A stretch of DNA of 26,105 bases from positions 1 through 26,105 of the forward strand of contig DATLGD010000060.1 in the NCBI GenBank assembly GCA_035540755.1, read 5' to 3'. The notes under the pieces were generated by a model. The model was not told where the DNA came from, did no database searches, and saw only the letters and a program-made list of their open reading frames with translations. Below, piece after piece: positions 15,499 through 21,491 of the stretch. Positions within the stretch are counted from its first letter, which is position 1, and every line of letters starts with the position of its first letter. A program made the position numbers and the translations under genes. This stretch comes from DATLGD01 sp035540755. Its GTDB lineage: Bacteria > Actinomycetota > Actinomycetes > Mycobacteriales > SCTD01.

Positions 15499-15579
15499 GT
15501 GGACCTGCCCCTGTTCGCCCTGCTGCTCGGCGTGCCGCTCGCGGCCGTCGCCGCGCTGCGCGCCACCTGGAGCCCTTGA
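15499..15579 (+). CDS. Predicted 26-residue single-pass membrane peptide
   Basis: A short frame beginning one base after the preceding stop: GTG 15499 with GGAG (15490-15493) 5 bases upstream, ending at TGA 15577-15579. The peptide starts MDLPLFALLLGVPLAAVAAL and ends with RATWSP. Almost the whole length is one hydrophobic helix with a positively charged end. Its close fit between two cassette genes, ribosome binding site and composition support it as a real small protein. It could be a subunit or stabiliser of the neighbouring membrane proteins. The hydrophobic bias of GC-rich random frames is the main reason for doubt. Confidence 0.5.
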   Translation: MDLPLFALLLGVPLAAVAALRATWSP

Positions 15580-15588
15580 GGTGAGTCG

Positions 15589-16200
15589 ATGCTGACCAGC
15601 ATCACCCCGCTCGGTGAGCGGGGACGCGCCAGCCGGTGGACCGTCACGGCCACCGCCTACGTCGTCGGCTCCGTGCTCGGCGGCCTCCTGCTCGGCCTCG
15701 TCGCGGGCACGCTCGGCAGCCTGCTGCCCCTGGAGCGGACCGCCGTCGCCGGGGCTGCAGCCGCCGTCGTTGCCGTGGCCGCCGCTCTCGCCCTGCTCGT
15801 CGAGATCGGCCGCCTGCCCCAGCCCCCGACGCTGCACCGCCAGGTCGACGAGGACTGGCTCCACCGCTACCGCGGCTGGGTGTACGGGTTCGGCTACGGC
15901 GCGCAGCTGGGCTTCGGCCTGGTCACCATCGTCACGTCGCCGGTCCTGTACGTGGCGCTGCTGCTCGCCGCGCTCACCGGCTCGCCGCTCGGCGGCGCGG
16001 TGGTCGGCGTCGTCTTCGGCCTGGTGCGTGCGCTGCCGGTCCTGGCGCTGCGCTCGGTGCACAGCACCGCGCAGCTGACCGCGGCGGCCCGCCGCACCGA
16101 GCAGCTCGCACCGGTCGGACGGCGCCTGGTCACCGCCGCGCTCGCCGCCGTCGCGCTCGGCGCGGCCGGTGTCGCCCTCACCACCGGAGGAGGAGCATGA
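15589..16200 (+). CDS. Polytopic membrane protein of unknown function, cysteine-free
   Basis: A 203-residue protein with about five membrane segments (about 22-47, 52-73, 103-128, 133-153 and 180-197). A hydrophilic loop at 75-97 contains QVDEDWLHRYRGW. The segment GAQLGFGLVTIVTSPVLYVALLLAAL followed by GLVRALP faintly recalls the CcdA/DsbD membrane fold. All cysteines are missing, so electron transfer through a thiol pair in this protein is unlikely. ATG 15589 follows GAGGTGAG and directly succeeds the 26-residue peptide. Its stop overlaps the next ATG (ATGA). The family is not recognised with confidence. Position suggests it works with the MauE and thioredoxin proteins in maturing the exported product. 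Confidence 0.7.
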   Translation: MLTSITPLGERGRASRWTVTATAYVVGSVLGGLLLGLVAGTLGSLLPLERTAVAGAAAAVVAVAAALALLVEIGRLPQPPTLHRQVDEDWLHRYRGWVYGFGYGAQLGFGLVTIVTSPVLYVALLLAALTGSPLGGAVVGVVFGLVRALPVLALRSVHSTAQLTAAARRTEQLAPVGRRLVTAALAAVALGAAGVALTTGGGA

Positions 16201-16664
16201 AGCTGCGTGCCCACGGCATGGCCGTCGAGCGCAAGCCGGGCTGGGAGGTGCGCATCGGCCGCCGGTCCGCCGACGGCGGCGAGCCCGGCGGCCGGCCCCG
16301 GCCTGTCCTGCACGCGGCGACGGTGCCGCTGCCCGAGACCCGCGGCGACTTCGGCGGCGGCGTCACGCCGCTGCTCACCAGCGACGACGTGTTCGTGTGC
16401 CTGTTCGAGTACGAGCCCGAGGCCGTGGGCACCCCGCTGTTCGCGACGAAGGGGCGGCCGAGCGTTCGTCCCGCGGACTTCAGCCCGGCGCAGCTGCAGC
16501 GCACCATTCCCGGGCAGTCAGGCATGCAGTACTTCTTCTCCGAGGGCGACCGCGCCTTCTGCCTCTATGTCGTCCTGGGCAGCCACGCCCGCCGCGCCGC
16601 CCTCGTGCGCAAGGTGAACGACGTGCTCGCCACCCTCGACCTCGATGCCGGAGCCCGCTCGTGA
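16197..16664 (+). CDS. Uncharacterised 155-residue protein, probably cytosolic
   Basis: A soluble-looking protein with no signal peptide or membrane helix. It has alternating hydrophobic strands (for example WEVRIG near the start, DVFVCLFEYE at about 62-71, AFCLYVVLG at about 122-130) and a C-terminal helix (about 133-149). The look is a small alpha/beta fold. Two cysteines, one in each of those strands, do not form a CxxC. GGAGGAG lies directly upstream of ATG 16197, and the start overlaps the previous stop by four bases. Its own stop overlaps the GTG of the MauA-like gene. I do not recognise the family. Tight coupling on both sides makes it part of the cassette, perhaps a chaperone or modifier acting on the precursor before Tat export, but this is a guess. 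Confidence 0.7.
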   Translation: MKLRAHGMAVERKPGWEVRIGRRSADGGEPGGRPRPVLHAATVPLPETRGDFGGGVTPLLTSDDVFVCLFEYEPEAVGTPLFATKGRPSVRPADFSPAQLQRTIPGQSGMQYFFSEGDRAFCLYVVLGSHARRAALVRKVNDVLATLDLDAGARS

Positions 16665-18469
16665 CCCTCGAGACGACCGCCCTCACCCCGACCGGCGAGT
16701 CGGCGTCCGGCGCCGCCCGTCCCCGGCTGCTCGCGCTCGTGGACAGGATCGCCGGCGTGCTCGACGACCGGAGCAGTCGCCGCGGCTTCCTGGCCCGGGT
16801 GGCGGTGGTCGGCTCGGCCGTGGCCGTCGCGCCGGTGCAGTACGCGCTGCGTCCCGGCACCGCCTACGCGAACGTCTGCGGCACCCAGTCGACGTGCAGC
16901 TCGGGCTACACGGTCTTCTGCGCCACCATCAACAACGGCGTGAACCGCTGCCCACCCAACAGCCTGGTCGGCGGCTGGTGGAAGACCGACGGCTCGGGCT
17001 TCTGCTGCGGCAGCACCCGCTACTACATCGACTGCCACAGCTACTGCTCCTGCGGCTGCGGCGGCGGCTCGCGCTTCTGCGGCGAGGGCTGCCGGTCCTG
17101 CTCGTGCGGCTGCGGCCCGAGCGGCCAGTGCGACCAGCGCCGGGTGTGCTGCAACAACTTCCGCTACGGGCAGTGCATGCAGCACGTGTCCTGCACCGGC
17201 CCGGTGTGGTGCCGCGTCGTCACCTGCACACCACCGTGGCGCATCCCGCAGTGGCGCTGCACCACCACCTCGGCCACCGACAGCAACACCGCCTCGCACA
17301 GCGCACCGCTGGTGCCCGGATGCACGCCGGTGGTGCGCAAGCACACCGCGCTCGGCGGCCCGGGCGGCAAGCTGGGAGAGCCGACGACGGGTGAGCTGAC
17401 CACCCGCGACGGGCGGGGGCGGTTCACGAACTACGACGGCGGGGGGATCCTGTCGCACCCCGAGCTCGGCGCATTCGCCTTCTTCGGCTCGATCCGCGAC
17501 AAGTACTACGCCCTGCAGGGCGAGCGCGGGAAGCTCGGCTACCCCCGTTCCGATGAGAACCCCGCCGCTGACGGCCAGGGCTACTGGAACCACTTCCAGG
17601 GCGGCGACATCTGGTGGCACCCGAGGTACGGGACGCGGGTGATGTACGGCTCGATCCGCGACAAGTTCTACGCCTACGGCTGGGAGCGCGGGAAGCTCGG
17701 CTACCCGACGTCGGACGAGATCCGCAGCCCCGACGGGCAGGGGTACTTCAACACCTTCGTCGGCGGCGACGTCTACTGGCACCCCCGCCACGGCACGTCC
17801 GCGCTGTTCTACGCCATCCGTGACAAGTACGTCGCGCTCGGCCGGGAGCGCGGCAAGCTCGGCTACCCGACCTCGGACGAGACCCGCAGCACCGACGGTG
17901 TCGGGTACTTCAACCGGTTCGTGGGCGGCGACGTCTACTGGCACCCGCAGCACGGCACCCGCGTCCTGTACTACGCGATCCGCGACACGTTCACGCAGTG
18001 GGGCCGGGAGCGCGGCAAGCTGGGCTACCCGACGTCGGACGAGACCCGCAGCACCGACGGCGTCGGGTACTTCAACCGGTTCGTGGGCGGTGACGTCTAC
18101 TGGCACCCGCAGCACGGCACCGCGGCGATGTTCTACGCCATCCGCGACACGTTCACCGCGCTCGGCCGCGAGACCGGCGTGCTCGGCTACCCCACCACCG
18201 ACGAGCGCTCCACCGTGCGGGGCGGCACCTACAACGACTTCAGCGGCAGCAACGGCCAGGCGGCGTCGATCTACTGGTCGCCGGCGACGGGCACGTTCAG
18301 CGTCCGCGGCGTGATCCGCACCGAGTGGCTGCGGCTCGGCGGCGCCGGCGGCGAGCTGGGCTTCCCGACGTCGGAGCCGTACGGCGTCAGCGGCGGCCGG
18401 ACGCGCAGCGACTTCGAGAACGGATCGCTCACCCACGACCCGGCGACCGGTCGGGTCACCCGCAGCTGA
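16661..18469 (+). CDS. Tat-exported MauA-like (methylamine dehydrogenase light chain-like) domain fused to seven LGFP repeats
   Basis: A 602-residue exported protein. The twin-arginine signal is S39-R40-R41-G42-F43-L44 followed by a hydrophobic run, with a likely cut after AYA70. The mature N-terminal domain (71-about 225) has 24 cysteines. It follows MauA landmarks: C73-x5-C79-S, CPP at 97-99 with W106/W107 about ten residues later (MauA CPP...Trp57), C163-C164-x7-C172 (MauA CC-x7-C) and W183-C184 (MauA Trp108-Cys109). MauA is itself Tat-exported. Differences are an inserted cysteine-rich stretch (about 125-157) and Val162 where MauA has Asp76. From about 230 to the end are seven LGFP units (motifs at 238, 292, 346, 400, 454, 508 and 566), with a 54-residue period. 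LGFP repeats are thought to bind the cell wall. The cofactor, if any, is unknown. GTG 16661 overlaps the previous stop. Confidence 0.85.
   Translation: MTLETTALTPTGESASGAARPRLLALVDRIAGVLDDRSSRRGFLARVAVVGSAVAVAPVQYALRPGTAYANVCGTQSTCSSGYTVFCATINNGVNRCPPNSLVGGWWKTDGSGFCCGSTRYYIDCHSYCSCGCGGGSRFCGEGCRSCSCGCGPSGQCDQRRVCCNNFRYGQCMQHVSCTGPVWCRVVTCTPPWRIPQWRCTTTSATDSNTASHSAPLVPGCTPVVRKHTALGGPGGKLGEPTTGELTTRDGRGRFTNYDGGGILSHPELGAFAFFGSIRDKYYALQGERGKLGYPRSDENPAADGQGYWNHFQGGDIWWHPRYGTRVMYGSIRDKFYAYGWERGKLGYPTSDEIRSPDGQGYFNTFVGGDVYWHPRHGTSALFYAIRDKYVALGRERGKLGYPTSDETRSTDGVGYFNRFVGGDVYWHPQHGTRVLYYAIRDTFTQWGRERGKLGYPTSDETRSTDGVGYFNRFVGGDVYWHPQHGTAAMFYAIRDTFTALGRETGVLGYPTTDERSTVRGGTYNDFSGSNGQAASIYWSPATGTFSVRGVIRTEWLRLGGAGGELGFPTSEPYGVSGGRTRSDFENGSLTHDPATGRVTRS
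17840..18121 (+). repeat. Near-identical tandem LGFP repeat units within the MauA-like gene
   Basis: Two 120-base stretches, 17840-17959 and 18002-18121, lie 162 bases (54 codons) apart and differ at only four positions, all silent. They encode identical residues 394-433 and 448-487. The other LGFP units of the gene are clearly more diverged, so this looks like a recent internal duplication or gene conversion. Confidence 0.9.
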
Positions 18470-18493
18470 CCTGCCGAGGGTGGACCCGGCAGG
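18470..18493. terminator. Bidirectional hairpin between convergent genes
   Basis: CCTGCCG (18470-18476) pairs with CGGCAGG (18487-18493) across a 10-base loop. It fills the 25-base gap between the stop of the MauA-like gene and the stop of the cyclophilin gene on the other strand. No T-tract follows, as is usual for actinobacterial hairpins. Confidence 0.5.
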
Positions 18494-18494
18494 G

Positions 18495-19376
18495 TCAGCC
18501 GGCGGCCGGCTCCACCCGGAAGTCCAGGATCTGCACCGGGATGTTGGGTGCCGTCGTGCCGGCCTCGTCCGGAGGCGCGGCGCCGCCCTCGGCGATGCGG
18601 TCGAGCACGGCCAGCGACTCCTCGGACAGGCGGCCGAACGGCGTGTACTGCGCCGGCAGCTGGCTGTCGGCGTAGACGAGGAAGAACTGGCTGCCGTTGG
18701 TGTTCGGGCCGCTGTTGGCCATGGCCACGATCCCGCGCTCGTAGGTGGCGCCCTCGAGGTTCTCGTCGGCGAAGGTGTAGCCGGGCCCGCCGGTGCCGGT
18801 GCCGCTCGGGTCGCCGCACTGCAGGACGAAGATGCCCCGGTCGGTCAGGCGGTGGCACGGGGTGTCGTCGAAGAAGTCCGCCGCCGCGAGGTGCCGGAAG
18901 CTGTGCACGGTGCAGGGCGCCTCGGCGGTGAGCAGCTGGAACTGGATCTGGCCCTGATCGGTGTCGAGCACGGCGCGGTAGGGGGTCTGCCGGTCGACCT
19001 CGGGACCCGGCTGCTCGACCGGCCGGGACGGCTCGCGTCCGGCCTCGTAGGTGCAGGCGCCGGCGGTGGCGGGGTCGACGACGCCGTCCTCGGGCTCGCC
19101 GGTCGGTTCGGCGAGCGGGTCGGTCAGGGGGTCGGCCGGCTCCTCGGCCGGCTCGGCCGCGGGCGGTGTCTCGGTGGCCAGGGTGTCGGGGTCGTTGTCA
19201 CCGGTGGTGGTGGCCACGGTGGCGAACGCCGCGGCACCGGCGACCAGGACGACCGCGACGACGCTCGCGACGATCGCGTTGCGGCGCCGCCGCCGGCGCT
19301 CCCGCTCGGTGCGCCTCGCGGCCTGCCGGGCCGCCCGCTGGCGGGCCAGCTCCCTCTCGCGCCTGCTGCTGGCCAC
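18495..19376 (-). CDS. Membrane-anchored cyclophilin-type peptidyl-prolyl isomerase
   Basis: A 293-residue protein: an arginine-rich cytoplasmic start (1-33), one membrane helix (about 34-54), an acidic Pro-rich linker (about 58-100) and a cyclophilin domain (about 125-290). The domain has the family segments CHRLTDRGIFVLQCGDP and GTGGPGYTFADE, then IVAMANSGPNTNGSQFFL, which contains catalytic-pocket residues. The isomerase would face outward and help fold exported proteins. GTG at 19376 has AGGAGG at 6-base spacing. This gene commonly follows rel in actinobacteria. Here it is on the opposite strand and separated from rel by the Mau-like cassette. A link to that cassette is conceivable but the gene also occurs without it. 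Confidence 0.93.
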   Translation of the reverse strand: MASSRRERELARQRAARQAARRTERERRRRRRNAIVASVVAVVLVAGAAAFATVATTTGDNDPDTLATETPPAAEPAEEPADPLTDPLAEPTGEPEDGVVDPATAGACTYEAGREPSRPVEQPGPEVDRQTPYRAVLDTDQGQIQFQLLTAEAPCTVHSFRHLAAADFFDDTPCHRLTDRGIFVLQCGDPSGTGTGGPGYTFADENLEGATYERGIVAMANSGPNTNGSQFFLVYADSQLPAQYTPFGRLSEESLAVLDRIAEGGAAPPDEAGTTAPNIPVQILDFRVEPAAG

Positions 19377-19418
19377 GCACGTCCTCCTGGAGCTCCTGCG
19401 AACCGGGATGTCCCCGGC

Positions 19419-19424
19419 AGTCTA
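19419..19424 (-). promoter_or_regulatory. -10 element of the cyclophilin gene promoter
   Basis: On the minus strand TAGACT lies 42 bases upstream of the GTG at 19376, in the 166-base divergent gap. It is the third TAGACT box in the window. No -35 was recognised. Confidence 0.5.
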
Positions 19425-19459
19425 GGGAGAGAGCCGGCGGCGCGGGGCCGCCCCGCCGG

Positions 19460-19465
19460 TAGGGT
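19460..19465 (+). promoter_or_regulatory. -10 element of the MBL hydrolase-hisS-aspS promoter
   Basis: TAGGGT fits TAnnnT and lies 77 bases before the GTG at 19543, within the divergent gap. The leader of about 70 bases shows no T-box-like or attenuator structure that I can recognise. Confidence 0.45.
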
Positions 19466-19542
19466 CGGACAGCGACGCGGCGGGTGCTCTCGGCCGCCCC
19501 CTGCCCGGTTCGCCTGTCCCGTTCGTTGTCGGAAGGACTGCT

Positions 19543-20247
19543 GTGCTCGTCCGCGGGTTCCCGGCCCAGGCCTTCGACACCAACTGCTACGTCGTGGCGC
19601 CCGGCCCGGGCGAGCAGTGCGTGGTGGTCGACCCGGGCATCGGCGTGGAGGCGCAGCTCGACGAGCTCCTGGCAGAGCACCGGCTGCAGCCGGTGGCCGT
19701 CCTGCTGACCCACGGGCACCTCGACCACACCTTCTCGGTGACGCCGGTGTGCGGTGCGCGAGGCATCTCGGCCTACATCCACCCCGCCGACCGCGACCAG
19801 CTGGCCGACCCGGTGAAGTACCTGTCGCCCCAGTCCGGCTCGCTGTTCGGCGGCCGGCTGTCCTGGACCGAGCCCGACGACGTCGAGCTGCTCGACCCGT
19901 CGGCGCCGCTCGAGCTGGCCGGCCTGCACGTCAGCGTCGACCTCGCGCCGGGCCACACCCCGGGATCGGTCGTCTTCCGCCTGCCCGGCGTCGAGGCGGG
20001 CGGCGAGGCGGCGGCCCCGATCCTGCTCTCGGGCGACGTGCTGTTCGCCGGCTCGATCGGACGCACCGACCTGCCCGGCGGCTCCTGGGACCAGATGCAG
20101 GCCTCGCTGCGCGACGTGGTGCTGCCGCTGGCCGACGACACGATCGTCCTGCCGGGACACGGTCCGGCCACCACGATCGAGCGAGAGCGGACGACCAACC
20201 CGTTCCTGCAGGACCTGCCGCCCGCGCCGCCCTCGCGAGGGCTGTGA
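19543..20247 (+). CDS. MBL-fold metallo-hydrolase (glyoxalase II-like)
   Basis: A 234-residue metallo-beta-lactamase-fold hydrolase. The metal-binding motif is H57-G-H59-L-D61-H62, followed by a further His in PGHTPGS, an Asp in LLSGDVLF and a C-terminal His in LPGHGPATT, a complete dinuclear site. The family includes thioesterases such as hydroxyacylglutathione hydrolase. Actinomycetes generally lack glutathione, so the true substrate is unknown. GTG 19543 has GGAAGG 6 bases upstream. The stop overlaps the hisS ATG (TGATG). The same gene precedes hisS in M. tuberculosis (Rv2581c), so its location is conserved. Confidence 0.93.
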   Translation: MLVRGFPAQAFDTNCYVVAPGPGEQCVVVDPGIGVEAQLDELLAEHRLQPVAVLLTHGHLDHTFSVTPVCGARGISAYIHPADRDQLADPVKYLSPQSGSLFGGRLSWTEPDDVELLDPSAPLELAGLHVSVDLAPGHTPGSVVFRLPGVEAGGEAAAPILLSGDVLFAGSIGRTDLPGGSWDQMQASLRDVVLPLADDTIVLPGHGPATTIERERTTNPFLQDLPPAPPSRGL

Positions 20248-21491
20248 TGCCGGCGCCGAAGGGCACCTACGACGTCCTGCCGGCCAGCGCCTTCCTCGCC
20301 GTGCGGGACGGGCTGCTGGCGCCGGCCGTCACGGCCGGGTACGGCTACGTCGAGCCGCCCGTCTTCGAGGAGACCGAGCTGTTCGTGCGCGGCGTCGGCG
20401 AGAGCACCGACGTCGTGAGCAAGGAGATGTTCACCTTCACCGACCGGGGCGGGCGCTCGCTGACGCTGCGCCCCGAGGGCACCGTCGGCGCCCTGCGGGC
20501 CGCGCTGGACGCCGGCCTCCACCGCGGAGCCCTGCCGGTCAAGCTGCGCTACGCCGGACCGATGTTCCGCGCCGAGCGCCCGCAGGCCGGCCGCTACCGG
20601 CAGTTCCAGCAGGTCGGCCTCGAGGCTCTGGGCCTCGACGACCCGGCGCTGGACGCCGAGGTGGTCGCCCTGGCCTGGCAGGCGTACGCCGACCTCGGGC
20701 TGCGGCAGGTCCGCCTGCTGCTCACCTCGCTCGGCGACCCACACTGCCGGCCGCAGTACCGGGCCCGACTGGCGGCGTTCCTCGACGGCCTCGACCTCGA
20801 CGACGACACCCGTCGCCGGTCGCAGGTCAACCCGCTGCGGGTCCTCGACGACAAGCGGCCGGAGGTGCAGGCGCAGCTCGCCGCCGCCCCGCTCATGGTC
20901 GACGCCCTGTGCGACCCGTGCCGCCTGCACCTCGAGGCCGTGCAGCGGCACCTCGACGCCCTCGGGGTGCCGTTCGAGCCGGCACCGCGCCTCGTGCGGG
21001 GGCTCGACTACTACATGCGCACCACCTTCGAGTTCGTGCACGACGGGCTCGGCGCGCAGTCCGCGGTGGGGGGAGGCGGACGCTACGACGGGCTCTCGGA
21101 GTCCATCGGAGGCCCGCCCCTGCCCGGCATCGGCTGGGCGCTCGGCGTCGAGCGCACCCTGCTGGCGCTCGAGGCCGAGGGTGTCCCGCCTCCGGCGTCC
21201 GGTCAGGTCGAGGTCTTCCTCGTCCCGCTCGGGCAGGAGGCGAAGGACCGCGCCGTCGCGCTGGCCGGAGCGCTCCGGCGGAGCCGCGTGGCCGCCGACC
21301 TCGCCTACGGCGACCGCGGCATGAAGGGCGCCATGAAGGCCGCCGACCGCTCGGGGGCGCGCTACGCCGTCGTGCTCGGCGACCGCGACCTCGCCGACGG
21401 CGTCGGCCAGGTCAAGGACCTCCGCACGGGAGAGCAGGACGCAGTCCCGCTCGCCGAGCTCGTGACGACGCTGAAGGAGAGACTGCAGTGA
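20247..21491 (+). CDS. hisS: Histidyl-tRNA synthetase
   Basis: A 414-residue class II aminoacyl-tRNA synthetase that charges tRNA-His. Motif 1 lies near the N-terminus; the LRPEGTVGALRAAL and RYAGPMFRAERPQAGRYRQF segments form motif 2; and the histidine-specific region includes RGLDYYMRT. GGGGRYDGL and PGIGWALGVER form motif 3. The C-terminal anticodon-binding domain spans about 325-414. ATG 20247 overlaps the upstream stop by one base; an in-frame GTG three bases earlier is less likely. The stop overlaps the aspS GTG. Confidence 0.97.
   Translation: MPAPKGTYDVLPASAFLAVRDGLLAPAVTAGYGYVEPPVFEETELFVRGVGESTDVVSKEMFTFTDRGGRSLTLRPEGTVGALRAALDAGLHRGALPVKLRYAGPMFRAERPQAGRYRQFQQVGLEALGLDDPALDAEVVALAWQAYADLGLRQVRLLLTSLGDPHCRPQYRARLAAFLDGLDLDDDTRRRSQVNPLRVLDDKRPEVQAQLAAAPLMVDALCDPCRLHLEAVQRHLDALGVPFEPAPRLVRGLDYYMRTTFEFVHDGLGAQSAVGGGGRYDGLSESIGGPPLPGIGWALGVERTLLALEAEGVPPPASGQVEVFLVPLGQEAKDRAVALAGALRRSRVAADLAYGDRGMKGAMKAADRSGARYAVVLGDRDLADGVGQVKDLRTGEQDAVPLAELVTTLKERLQ

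Noticed and set aside
17500..18320. CRISPR-like or mobile tandem repeat
   Set aside because: The period is 162 bases, keeps the reading frame and encodes the LGFP protein motif. There are no short identical repeats with unique spacers.
16565..18436. 623-codon minus-strand open frame opposite the LGFP gene
   Set aside because: The repeated residue pattern in it simply mirrors the LGFP repeats of the plus strand. The plus-strand protein has a Tat signal, family domains and coupled neighbours.
14110..18469. A functional methylamine dehydrogenase operon
   Set aside because: No heavy chain, MauG or amicyanin gene is in the window, and the MauA-like protein lacks the Asp76 position, so the enzyme activity should not be assigned.
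19466..19542. T-box or attenuator in the leader of the MBL-hisS-aspS operon
   Set aside because: The leader is only about 70 bases, and no T-box core or terminator/antiterminator pair could be recognised.
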